Shown here piece after piece: positions 48,098 through 56,460 of a stretch of DNA of 64,000 bases. Both the position numbers and the translations under genes were made by a program. Under the pieces are notes generated by a model. The model saw nothing but the letters and a program-made list of their open reading frames with translations. It was not told the origin of the DNA and did no database searches. The stretch's first letter is position 1. Every line of letters begins with the position of its first letter. The stretch is from the NCBI RefSeq assembly GCF_023101165.1, contig NZ_CP078076.1:1302001-1366000 (forward strand), written 5' to 3'. The stretch comes from Microbacterium sufflavum. Lineage in GTDB: Bacteria > Actinomycetota > Actinomycetes > Actinomycetales > Microbacteriaceae.

Positions 48098-49306
48098 ATG
48101 AACCTCGCACTCCTCCGGCGGGCAGCCCTCGCCCCCTCCGCCCTCCTCGTCCTCCTCGCCGCCGCCGGGTGCGCCTCCCCGGTCGCGCCCGCTGCGACGG
48201 CGGATCCTGATGCGCACGGCATCGACTCGGGCGGCGCCGCGGAGGTCGCTGCGCCCGCCCTCGCCCTCGCCGTCGCGGACGAGCGGGGCGCCCTCACCCT
48301 CCTCGATCTCGACACCGAGGAGCGCGTCGTCCTCACTGACGCCGGGGCCGGGAGGGCCGCGGTGTCGGGCGATGGGCGCCTCGTGTTCCTCGCCCGCACC
48401 GACGGCGACGACGCGACCGTGGACGTGGTCGATACCGGGCGCTGGACCGTGCCGCACGGCGACCACACGCACTCGTTCCAGGGCGAGCCGCGGCAGCTCG
48501 GTTCGCTGGACGGCCACGGAGAGGTGCGGGTGAGCGGGGCCGGTCAGAGCACGGCGATCGGCTTCGGCGGCGCGGAGGTCGTCGTGCTCCCGCACGACGA
48601 CCTCGCCGGCGGACTCGGCACCGCCCGGCTCGACCTGGCGCACGCGGGCCCGGTCCTCCCGTTCGCCGACCGGCTCCTTGTGCCCACCGCCTCCGGCACC
48701 ATCCGGATCGTCGACGGCGAGGGCGCCCCTGCCGCCGCGGCCGAGATGCCGTGCGGCGCGGTCTCCGACGCCGACCTCACCCGCGTTGGCGCGGTCTTCG
48801 CGTGCGCGGAAGGGGCCGTGCTCTTCACCCGGCAGGTGGGCGGTGAGATCGTCGGCGAGGCGATCCCGTATCCGGCCGGTGCCCCCGCGGCGACGCGGCT
48901 CGACGGTCGCGCCGACCGGGCGGACCTCGCCGGCGTCGCCGGTGACGACGGTGCGTGGCTGCTCGACGTCCGTCAGCGCACCTGGACGCTGCTCCCCTCC
49001 GACGTCCCGCTCATCCGCGCTGTCGCCATCGGTGACGACGCCGGTCGCACGGTCGCGGTCGACGCGGAGGGACGGCTCCGCGTGCTGGCGCCGGACGGAT
49101 CCGTGCTGGCCCGCACCGAGCCCCTGCTCGCGGCGACCATCGCAGACCCGGCGTTGCGAGACCGCGTGGAGTTGCGGGTGTCCGCACGACGCGTCTACGT
49201 CGCCGATCCCGCCGCGGGAACGGTCTACGAGATCGACCACGGTGACGCGCGCATCACCCGTACCTTCAGCGACCTCGAGGCCGTGTTCCTCCAGCTCGTC
49301 GGCTGA
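48098..49306 (+). CDS. AztD-like exported lipoprotein (divergent paralogue)
   Basis: A 402-residue protein with a lipoprotein signal ending at AAGC (Cys 25). The rest is repeated beta-blade units such as LALAVADERGALTLLDLDTEERVVL and AVAIGDDAGRTVAVDAEGRLRVLAPDG. A His-rich loop (PHGDHTHSF) could bind zinc. It resembles the next gene in blade pattern and length but is diverged. It directly follows the Zur box. It probably acts outside the membrane in zinc capture. No ABC transporter genes (aztABC) are adjacent. Confidence 0.8.
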   Translation: MNLALLRRAALAPSALLVLLAAAGCASPVAPAATADPDAHGIDSGGAAEVAAPALALAVADERGALTLLDLDTEERVVLTDAGAGRAAVSGDGRLVFLARTDGDDATVDVVDTGRWTVPHGDHTHSFQGEPRQLGSLDGHGEVRVSGAGQSTAIGFGGAEVVVLPHDDLAGGLGTARLDLAHAGPVLPFADRLLVPTASGTIRIVDGEGAPAAAAEMPCGAVSDADLTRVGAVFACAEGAVLFTRQVGGEIVGEAIPYPAGAPAATRLDGRADRADLAGVAGDDGAWLLDVRQRTWTLLPSDVPLIRAVAIGDDAGRTVAVDAEGRLRVLAPDGSVLARTEPLLAATIADPALRDRVELRVSARRVYVADPAAGTVYEIDHGDARITRTFSDLEAVFLQLVG

Positions 49307-49373
49307 CCCAGAGTCCTCGGCGCCCCGCGCTGCCGCGCATCCGCGCACCCTGAGAAGAAAGAGAGACGAACCC

Positions 49374-50582
49374 ATGTCCCGACCCCGCAGCCGCCTCGCG
49401 CTGGGCGCCCTCGGCGCGATCGCCGCCGTGGCCCTCGCCGGATGCGCCGGAGCCTCCCCCGCGTCCGAGAACACCACCGGTGCCGCGCCGGAGCAGCACG
49501 ACCATCACGAGGCGGACACCCGCGTCGCCCTCACCTACGACGGTGGTGTGGTCGTGCTCGACGGCGACACCCTCGAGACCGTCGGCGAGGCCGAGCTCGA
49601 CGGATTCCTGCGCGTGAACGGCGCGGGCGACCACGACGGCCATGTGTTCGTCACGGCCGAGGACGGCTTCCACGTGCTCGACACCGGTCTCGCCTCCGGG
49701 GCCGTCGAGTTCACCGGGGAGGTGTTCGAGGCGGTGGCTGCCGGACACGCGACCCCGCACGCCGGCCGCACCGCGCTGTTCGACGACGGCACCGGAGAGG
49801 TGCGCGTGTTCGACACCGACGCGGTCGGCACGGGCACCCTGCCGGAGTTCGACACCATCGCGTCGGAGGCGGCGCACCACGGGGTGGCCATCGAGCTGTC
49901 CGACGGCACCGTCCTGTCCACGATCGGCACGGCCGAGGCCCGGAGCGGCGTGCGGCACCTGGCGGCGGACGGCACCGAGCTCGCGCGCGACGAGCGGTGC
50001 CCGAGCGTGCACGGGGAGGGCGCGCTGAAGGGGGAGGTCGTGATGTTCGGCTGCGAGGACGGTGTGCTGCTCTTCGCGGACGGCGCCTTCACCAAGCTCG
50101 ACGCCCCGGACGAGTTCGGGCGCACCGGCAACGCCTACGTGACCGACACCAGCGCCGTCGCGGTCGGCGATTACAAGACGGATCCCGACCAGGAGGGCTA
50201 CTTCCTGTCGCAGCTGGTGCTGGTCGACACCGCGGCCGCGAGCCTCTCGGTGGTCGATGCCCCGGCCGAGTACACGTGGCGCGGTGTGGGTCGCAGCGCC
50301 CACGACGACATCGTGGTGCTGGGCGCCGACGGCAGCCTCACCGTGCTCGACGAGTCCGGTGCGGTGCAGGACTCCTGGTCGGTCATCGACGCGTGGGAGA
50401 GCCCGGCCGAGTGGCAGGACCCGCACCCGGGCCTGCGGGTGGTGGGCGACATCGCCTATGTGACCGAGCCGGCGAAGAAGCGCATCGTCGCGGTCGACCT
50501 GCACACGGGCGAGGTGGCGGCCGAGGCCACGCTCGACGTGATCCCGAACGAGTTCGTGGTGGTGGGTGCCGCCGGGCACTGA
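49374..50582 (+). CDS. aztD: Zinc metallochaperone AztD
   Basis: A 402-residue lipoprotein (LAGC, Cys 24) with the N-terminal His cluster EQHDHHEAD and a beta-propeller that matches AztD: VALTYDGGVVVLDGDTLETV, DGFLRVNGAGDHDGHVF, HHGVAIELSDGTVL, CPSVHGEGA and FGCEDGVLLF. AztD carries zinc to the AztC binding protein in characterised systems. It follows its paralogue by 67 bases and probably shares the Zur-controlled promoter. A hairpin follows. Confidence 0.88.
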   Translation: MSRPRSRLALGALGAIAAVALAGCAGASPASENTTGAAPEQHDHHEADTRVALTYDGGVVVLDGDTLETVGEAELDGFLRVNGAGDHDGHVFVTAEDGFHVLDTGLASGAVEFTGEVFEAVAAGHATPHAGRTALFDDGTGEVRVFDTDAVGTGTLPEFDTIASEAAHHGVAIELSDGTVLSTIGTAEARSGVRHLAADGTELARDERCPSVHGEGALKGEVVMFGCEDGVLLFADGAFTKLDAPDEFGRTGNAYVTDTSAVAVGDYKTDPDQEGYFLSQLVLVDTAAASLSVVDAPAEYTWRGVGRSAHDDIVVLGADGSLTVLDESGAVQDSWSVIDAWESPAEWQDPHPGLRVVGDIAYVTEPAKKRIVAVDLHTGEVAAEATLDVIPNEFVVVGAAGH

Positions 50583-50597
50583 GCGCCACGGGACAGG

Positions 50598-50626
50598 AGG
50601 GGCGGATCCGGGTGGGGTCCGCCCCT
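50598..50626. terminator. Hairpin after aztD
   Basis: A 9-bp stem AGGGGCGGA with TCCGCCCCT and an 11-base loop begins 16 bases after the stop, followed by TCGT. Confidence 0.7.
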
Positions 50627-50650
50627 TCGTCGTGCGGCGATGGCTCACCC

Positions 50651-50681
50651 TTGACAGGATTGCGTTCTGTATACAGAATAC
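50651..50681 (+). promoter_or_regulatory. Promoter and GntR operator of the sugar ABC operon
   Basis: TTGACA (50651-50656) and CAGAAT (50674-50679) are 17 bases apart. The -10 lies within the palindrome TTCTGTATACAGAA (50665-50678). The 13-mer GTATACAGAATAC (50669-50681) recurs before the beta-galactosidase gene at 56385, so the FadR-type regulator at 55657 probably binds both. Confidence 0.8.
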
Positions 50682-50737
50682 TGGAGAGCCCCGCGGGGTG
50701 ATCCGACCCGAACTTCAACGATGAAAGAGGTAGCGAG

Positions 50738-52045
50738 ATGGCACGTGCTGCGACACGGTATCTGGCCCTGGGCGCCGCCGGAGCGCTCGCACTCGGACTC
50801 GCCGCGTGCAGCGGTGGCGGCGGGGGCGGCAGCGTCGACGCCGACGGCAAGGCCACCGTCGTGTGGTCCACCTGGGGCACTCCGGAGGAGCTCACCCGCT
50901 ACGAGGAGTTCAACAAGGACTTCATGGAGCGCCACCCCGACATCACCGTCAAGCTGCAGCCCGTGGCCGGCTACGGCGACTACCACTCCAAGCTGCTCGC
51001 CCAGCTGACCAGCAACACCGCGCCCGACGTGTTCTACGTGGGCGACGACATGATCGGGCAGTTCGTCGACTCGAACCGGCTCATGCCGCTGCGCGAGCTG
51101 ATGGACTCGAAGGACAGCAAGACCGCCTACGACGACTTCTTCCCCGGCCTGTTCGGTGCGGCCGAGAAGGACGACGAGGTCTACGCGGCGCCCAACGACT
51201 CCAACCCCGACGTGTTCTGGTACGACAAGCAGGCGCTCGCCGCGGCCGGCATCACCGAAGACCCCGCGACCCTGGCCGAGAACGGCGAGTGGACCACCGA
51301 CAAGTTCCTCGAGATGAACGCGGCCCTGCACGACGCGGGCCTCACCGGCACCATGTACTGGAACTACTGGGCCACCCACTGGAGCTGGCTGTCGTCGCAG
51401 GGCCTGGACGCCCCGTACGACGACAAGGGGACGTTCGTCGCCAACGAGGACGCCGACACGGTCGAGGCCATGCAGCAGTTCGGCGACCTCTTCCAGGACG
51501 GCACCTTCGTGGTCGCCGACACCCTCCCCGACGGCGCCGGTGCCGACAGCGTGTTCGTGACGCACAAGGCCGGGTTCTTCGTGCAGGGCCGCTACACGAT
51601 CGGCACCGTGAGCGCGGCGGGCGAGCAGGACAGCTACGACATCGTGCGCTGGCCCACCCCCGATGGAGCGGAAGCCCCGACCGGCGTCGCCACGTCGTTC
51701 CTCGCGATCAACGGCAAGACCAAGGTGAAGGACGCCGCGTTCACGTTCTGGACCGAGTTCCTCTCCGCAGAGGGACAGACCTTCCGCCTCGAGGGCGGCG
51801 GCAACGCGGTCCCGTCCATCAAGGGCGCCGACGAGGTCGTGCTGGAGGGCGACTACCCCGCGCACGCGCAGACCTTCCTCGACATGCGCGACATCGGCTT
51901 CGAGGACTACCCCGCCGAGGCGCGCATCCCCGGGCTGCCCGTCGCCATCGCGGAGGAGTTCCAGAAGCTCTACGAGGGCAAGGTCGACGCGCAGACCACG
52001 CTCGACACCATCGCCGACGTGGTCGCGGAACGGTCGGAGAAGTAG
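50738..52045 (+). CDS. ABC transporter sugar-binding lipoprotein (CUT1)
   Basis: A 435-residue solute-binding protein with a lipoprotein signal ending LAAC (Cys 24). The body has VVWSTWGTPEELTRYEEFNKDF, then PDVFYVGDDMIGQFVDSNRLMPL, as in family 1 sugar binders. The ATG at 50738 follows AAAGAGG. It is expressed from the operator-bearing promoter at 50651 and is followed by two permeases and a glycoside hydrolase, so an oligosaccharide is the likely cargo. Confidence 0.92.
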   Translation: MARAATRYLALGAAGALALGLAACSGGGGGGSVDADGKATVVWSTWGTPEELTRYEEFNKDFMERHPDITVKLQPVAGYGDYHSKLLAQLTSNTAPDVFYVGDDMIGQFVDSNRLMPLRELMDSKDSKTAYDDFFPGLFGAAEKDDEVYAAPNDSNPDVFWYDKQALAAAGITEDPATLAENGEWTTDKFLEMNAALHDAGLTGTMYWNYWATHWSWLSSQGLDAPYDDKGTFVANEDADTVEAMQQFGDLFQDGTFVVADTLPDGAGADSVFVTHKAGFFVQGRYTIGTVSAAGEQDSYDIVRWPTPDGAEAPTGVATSFLAINGKTKVKDAAFTFWTEFLSAEGQTFRLEGGGNAVPSIKGADEVVLEGDYPAHAQTFLDMRDIGFEDYPAEARIPGLPVAIAEEFQKLYEGKVDAQTTLDTIADVVAERSEK

Positions 52046-52049
52046 ACCG

Positions 52050-53012
52050 GTGACCACTCTCACCGAGAACGGACGGATGCCGCAGGCCGAGCCTGCGGCA
52101 TCCGCCCCGCCCCTGCGCCCCGAGGCCGCGTGGCGCCGCCGCGACCGCCGCTGGGGCTACGTGTTCGTCGCCCCGCAGCTGCTCGGCATGGCCCTGTTCG
52201 TCATCCTGCCGTTCGGGGCCAGCCTGGTGCTGGCCTTCGCGGAGTGGGACGGGCTGAGCGACCTGGAGTGGGTGGGCTTCGCGAACTTCGCCGAGCAGCT
52301 CACCGACCCGCTCCTCGGCCGCGCCATCCTCAACACCCTGCTGATCGCGGTCATCACCGTGCCGATCGGCCTCACGCTCGCCGTGATCGTCGCGGTCGCG
52401 CTGGAGCGGCTCAAGACCCGCACGCTCTACCTCATCCTGTTCTTCGCGCCCGTCGTGACGTCGACGGTCGCGGTCGCCATGATCTGGCAGCAGATGTTCC
52501 GCGCGGACGGCCTGCTGTCCACCACCATCGCCAACGTGTTCGGCATCACCCCGCCCGACTGGCTGCAGGACCCCAAGCTCGCGCTGCTCGCGGTCTGCAT
52601 CGTCACGATCTGGTCGTCGATGGGCTTGAACGTGGTGATCTTCCTCGCCGGGCTCCAGAACATCTCGCCCTCGGTCATCGAGGCCGCCCGCATCGACGGC
52701 GCCGGCGCCTGGCGACTGTTCACCGGCATCCGCCTGCCGCTGCTCTCCCCGATCGTGTTCTTCTCGTCGGTGATCGCGTTCATCTCGTCGCTGCAGACGT
52801 TCGACACGGTCTACGTGCTCGTCTCCGGCGGCGGCCCGGACAACGCCACCCGCACGATCGTCTACCACATCTTCGATCTGGGCTTCGGGCGGTTCGAGTT
52901 CGGTCCGTCGAGCGCCGCGAGCGTGATCCTGCTCGTGCTGACCCTCGTCATCACCGCGATCCAGTTCGGCGCGCAGAAGAAGTTCGTCCACTACGAGGAT
53001 GACCCGGCATGA
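52050..53012 (+). CDS. ABC sugar transporter permease (MalF-like)
   Basis: A 320-residue membrane protein with six hydrophobic segments and the EAA loop EAARIDGAGAWRLFTGIRLPLLSP. GTG at 52050. Four-base overlap with the next permease. Confidence 0.93.
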   Translation: MTTLTENGRMPQAEPAASAPPLRPEAAWRRRDRRWGYVFVAPQLLGMALFVILPFGASLVLAFAEWDGLSDLEWVGFANFAEQLTDPLLGRAILNTLLIAVITVPIGLTLAVIVAVALERLKTRTLYLILFFAPVVTSTVAVAMIWQQMFRADGLLSTTIANVFGITPPDWLQDPKLALLAVCIVTIWSSMGLNVVIFLAGLQNISPSVIEAARIDGAGAWRLFTGIRLPLLSPIVFFSSVIAFISSLQTFDTVYVLVSGGGPDNATRTIVYHIFDLGFGRFEFGPSSAASVILLVLTLVITAIQFGAQKKFVHYEDDPA

Positions 53013-53956
53013 CCCTCCAGACGCCCTCGCTCATCGAGCCGGCCGCCCCCGCGACCGACTCGACCGTCGCCCTCACGGCCCCCGGCTATCGTCGCCGCGG
53101 TCGCGGAGGGCCCGGCGCCGACCGCGCCCGCCGTCGCCTCGGAGCCACCGCGCTCCACGTGGTGCTCACGATCGCCGGCATCTCGATGGTGTTCCCGTTC
53201 GTGTGGATGCTGCTGACGTCGTTCAAGACGCTGCCGCAGCTGCTGAAGAACCCGCTCGAGTTCCTCCCCAACCCGTGGACGGTGGAGAACTACGCCGACG
53301 CCTGGAACGCGGTGCCGTTCGGGCAGGCATATCTGAACAGCGCCTACATCGCGGTGCTGGTCGTGGTGGGCACGCTGCTGACCGCATCGATGGCGGGCTA
53401 CGCGTTCGCGCGCATCCGCTTCCGCGGCAGCAAGGTGCTGTTCATCGTGTTCCTGGCGACACAGATGATCCCCGCGCAGGTCACGCTCATCCCCTTCTAC
53501 CTGCTGATGTCGCAGATCGGGTGGGTGGACTCGCACCTGGCGCTGATCGTGCCCGGCATGATCGCGAACCCATTCGCGGTGTTCCTGATGCGGCAGTTCG
53601 TGCTCGCCCTGCCGCGCGAGCTGGAGGAGGCGGCGCTGGTCGACGGCGCGGGCCGGTGGCGCATCTTCTGGAGCATCGTGCTGCCCAACCTCAAGCCGGG
53701 ACTCGCCGCGCTCAGCATCATCACGGCGCTCGGCGTGTGGAACGCGTTCCTGTTCCCGCTCGTGCTGCTCAACACCCCCGACCTGTTCACGGTGCCGCTG
53801 CTGCTCACCTCGTTCCAGGGGCAGTTCGGCTCGATCAACTACGGGCTGGTCATGGCGGCCTCGGCCATCGCGACCGTGCCGATGCTGATCGTGTTCGTGA
53901 TCGGGCAGCGGAAGATCCTCAACAGCATGGCCGCGTCGGGCCTGGGCGGGCGATGA
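53009..53956 (+). CDS. ABC sugar transporter permease (MalG-like)
   Basis: A 315-residue membrane protein with a basic N-terminus, six hydrophobic segments and the EAA loop EEAALVDGAGRWRIFWSIVLPNLKP. It overlaps the hydrolase start by four bases (ATGA). It completes the transporter except for the ATPase, which must come from elsewhere. Confidence 0.93.
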   Translation: MTLQTPSLIEPAAPATDSTVALTAPGYRRRGRGGPGADRARRRLGATALHVVLTIAGISMVFPFVWMLLTSFKTLPQLLKNPLEFLPNPWTVENYADAWNAVPFGQAYLNSAYIAVLVVVGTLLTASMAGYAFARIRFRGSKVLFIVFLATQMIPAQVTLIPFYLLMSQIGWVDSHLALIVPGMIANPFAVFLMRQFVLALPRELEEAALVDGAGRWRIFWSIVLPNLKPGLAALSIITALGVWNAFLFPLVLLNTPDLFTVPLLLTSFQGQFGSINYGLVMAASAIATVPMLIVFVIGQRKILNSMAASGLGGR

Positions 53957-55644
53957 TGGCCGACGACCTCGACCTCGCCGGGCTCGCCGGCCGGCACCTC
54001 GACCTGATCACCGCGCCGTTCACGCTGCCCCGGTCGCGGGTGCTCGTGTTCGGCGAGGGCGACGGCGTGCGCGTGCACACCTCGGAGTACGAGCGGCGGC
54101 TGTCGGAGTGCCGCGTGCTCGACCTCGTGGAGGTGCTCGACGCGGACGGCGCCGTGCTGCCGGTGGCCGACGTGCGACCCGAGAGGATCGCGTTCGGGGC
54201 CCCTCGTCTCGCTGCGCCCGCTCAGGAACCGGGGGCGGGTGCGGAGACGCAGCGTGCCACGCTCACCTTCGCGGCCCCGGCGACGCTGAGCGTCGGCGGC
54301 GATGCCGGCCTGCGCGTGCGGCTCACGCACCCGGACGGCCGGATCGAGGAGCACGCGCTCGGAGAGGGACTGCGCCTCCGCGTCGCTCCCGACCGCTCGG
54401 TCACGGTCGAGTCCGGCGATCACCGGGCCGCCCTCGCCGCCACGGCCCACGTCTGGGACGACTGGTTCGCCCGGTGCCCGCGCGTGCGCGACGACCTGCA
54501 GGAGATGACCGCCTTCTGCTGGTGGGTGCTCGGCGCGAACATCGTCGAGCTGCCCTCCCTCGGCGACGCCAGAGCGATCGTGCCGTCGAAGATCGGCTAC
54601 GTGGGACTGTGGCAGTGGGACGCGTACTTCATCGCCGTCGGCCTCCGCCACGGCGACCCCGCGCTCGCGCGCGAGCAGCTCGACATCGCGTTCCGGTTCC
54701 CGCAGCCCGACGGACAGCTCCCCGACGTCGTGCACGAGGAGGGCGTGCTCGCCACGAGCGACGACCTGCCAGAGAGCGACCGCGCGAACCTGCGCCGCGC
54801 GGGCTCGCAGATCGCCGACCCCACGGCGCCCGTGCCGCTGACCAAGCCGCCGCTCGCCGCATGGGCCCTGCGCGCGGTGCTGGAGGTGGAGGACGCGCCG
54901 GAGTGGGCACGGCGCCAGCTCGCCACGGTCGTCCGCTCGCAGGACTGGTGGTTCGCGGGCAGCGATCTCGACCACGACGGCATGCCCGAGTACGGACACC
55001 CCTACTCCTCAGGTCTCGACGACAGCCCGATCTTCGACGGCCCGCTTCCCACGGCCGCCCCCGACCTGGGCGCCTACCTCGTGCGGCAGGACCGCGAGCT
55101 CGCCGACCTGCTCTCCCGATACGAGCCCGGCGCCGACGTGAGCCGGTTCCGCGAGCGCGCCGAGGCGACGCAGGAGCTGCTGCTGCGCATGTGGGACCCC
55201 GAGCGCGAGCGCTTCCTCGCGTTCGGCGGCGGCGAGACGCTCACGAGCGACACCGTCGTGGGCCTGATGCCGCTGCTCACCGGAACCCTGCCGGAGCAGA
55301 TCGCCGGTGCGCTGCGTGCCGCGGTGGACGACCCGGAGCGGTTCGCGCTGCCGTGGGGCCTGCCGACGGTCGCCGCGTCCGACCCCGACTTCTCGGAGGA
55401 GCGGATGTGGCGCGGCCCGGTGTGGGTCAACACGGCCGCTCTCGTGGCGGAAGGCCTGGAGGCGTCCGGCTTCGCCGAGCGCGCACGGCAGCTGCGGGAG
55501 CAGACCGTGGCGCTCGTGATCCACGGCGGCGGCCCGCACGAGTACTTCCACCCGCGCACGGGTCAGAAGGCACGCACGGCCACGACCGCGTTCGGTTGGT
55601 CGGCGGCGCTGTTCATCGACCTCGCCGTGACGCTGTCGCGGTGA
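53953..55644 (+). CDS. Glycoside hydrolase of the GH63/GH37-like (alpha/alpha)6 class
   Basis: A 563-residue cytoplasmic protein. The N-terminal 170 residues look like a beta domain. The rest has the toroid signatures GLWQWDAYFIAVGLRH, HEEGVLATSDD, PPLAAWALRAV, DLDHDGMPEYGHPYSSGLDDSP, MWRGPVWVNTAALVAEGL and GPHEYFHPRTGQ, as in trehalase/glucosidase relatives. The exact linkage cleaved is unknown. It is translationally coupled to the permease and likely acts on the imported sugar. Confidence 0.88.
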   Translation: MMADDLDLAGLAGRHLDLITAPFTLPRSRVLVFGEGDGVRVHTSEYERRLSECRVLDLVEVLDADGAVLPVADVRPERIAFGAPRLAAPAQEPGAGAETQRATLTFAAPATLSVGGDAGLRVRLTHPDGRIEEHALGEGLRLRVAPDRSVTVESGDHRAALAATAHVWDDWFARCPRVRDDLQEMTAFCWWVLGANIVELPSLGDARAIVPSKIGYVGLWQWDAYFIAVGLRHGDPALAREQLDIAFRFPQPDGQLPDVVHEEGVLATSDDLPESDRANLRRAGSQIADPTAPVPLTKPPLAAWALRAVLEVEDAPEWARRQLATVVRSQDWWFAGSDLDHDGMPEYGHPYSSGLDDSPIFDGPLPTAAPDLGAYLVRQDRELADLLSRYEPGADVSRFRERAEATQELLLRMWDPERERFLAFGGGETLTSDTVVGLMPLLTGTLPEQIAGALRAAVDDPERFALPWGLPTVAASDPDFSEERMWRGPVWVNTAALVAEGLEASGFAERARQLREQTVALVIHGGGPHEYFHPRTGQKARTATTAFGWSAALFIDLAVTLSR

Positions 55645-55656
55645 GCCGTGGCCGGG

Positions 55657-56313
55657 TCAGGCGGTGAAGTAGCTGCTGGTGGCGTTGTCGAGGATGCGCT
55701 GCATGCCGTTCGTCCAGTTCAGCTTGAGGGCCTGGACGGCGGCGGGCACGTCTCCCGCCGCGAGGTGCCGGGCGATCTCGGCGTGCTCGGCGGCGACGCG
55801 CTCGACCTTCACGTCCTCCGGCACGAGCAGCGACTCGTAGCGGTGGAACGAGCTGCGCACGCTGTCGATCACCGCGAGGAGCCGGGTGTTGGGGCAGGCC
55901 GAAAGCATCAGGCTGTGCCACTCGTCGTCCTTCGTGATGACGAGCTGGTGCTCCACGAGCTCGTCGGCGAAGGCGTCGGCCATCTCCTTGAGCCGGGCGC
56001 CGATCGTCCGCAGCTCGTCGGGCGGGCTCAGCTCGAGCGCGAGGCTCTCGAGGGCGGCCATGACGGGTGCGAGGTCGCGGAACTCCGACGCGCTGAGCGG
56101 CACGAACCGGAAGCCCTTGCCGTTCTCGCTCTCGATCTGCCCCTCGGACTCGAGGGCGATGAGGGCTTCGCGCAGCGGTGTGCGGCTGACTCCGAGCTCG
56201 GTCGCGAGCTGCACCTCGTTGATGCCCTCGCCCGGCTGCACGAGTCCGGCGCGCATGCGGGTCAGCAGCTCCTCGCGCACCTGCGAGCGCAGGTTCTTGC
56301 GTTCGATCGCCAT
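55657..56313 (-). CDS. GntR family regulator with FCD domain (FadR type)
   Basis: A 218-residue regulator. The winged helix is LVQPGEGINEVQLATELGVSRTPLREALIALESEGQIE; the FCD ligand domain follows, with EWHSLMLSACPNTRLLAVIDSVRSSFHRYE. It lies between the transporter operon and the beta-galactosidase gene, both of which carry GTATACAGAATAC in front. It probably represses both until a sugar or sugar acid binds. Confidence 0.92.
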   Translation of the reverse strand: MAIERKNLRSQVREELLTRMRAGLVQPGEGINEVQLATELGVSRTPLREALIALESEGQIESENGKGFRFVPLSASEFRDLAPVMAALESLALELSPPDELRTIGARLKEMADAFADELVEHQLVITKDDEWHSLMLSACPNTRLLAVIDSVRSSFHRYESLLVPEDVKVERVAAEHAEIARHLAAGDVPAAVQALKLNWTNGMQRILDNATSSYFTA

Positions 56314-56384
56314 GACCTTCCCCTTCTGCCGCCTGCCCGTCAGCCTATGGGTTGACGCCCGGCCGGACGGCAACCTAGTGTGTT

Positions 56385-56397
56385 GTATACAGAATAC
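56385..56397. promoter_or_regulatory. GntR operator before the beta-galactosidase gene
   Basis: GTATACAGAATAC, identical over 13 bases to the site at 50669-50681, lies about 64 bases before the start. A possible promoter (TTGACG at 56352, TAGTGT at 56376) sits just upstream. Confidence 0.78.
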
Positions 56398-56460
56398 AGC
56401 GGGACGTCGGAATGCGCCAGAGCGCCGACACGGCGGCCCGTGACTCAGAGAGGAGCCTCC

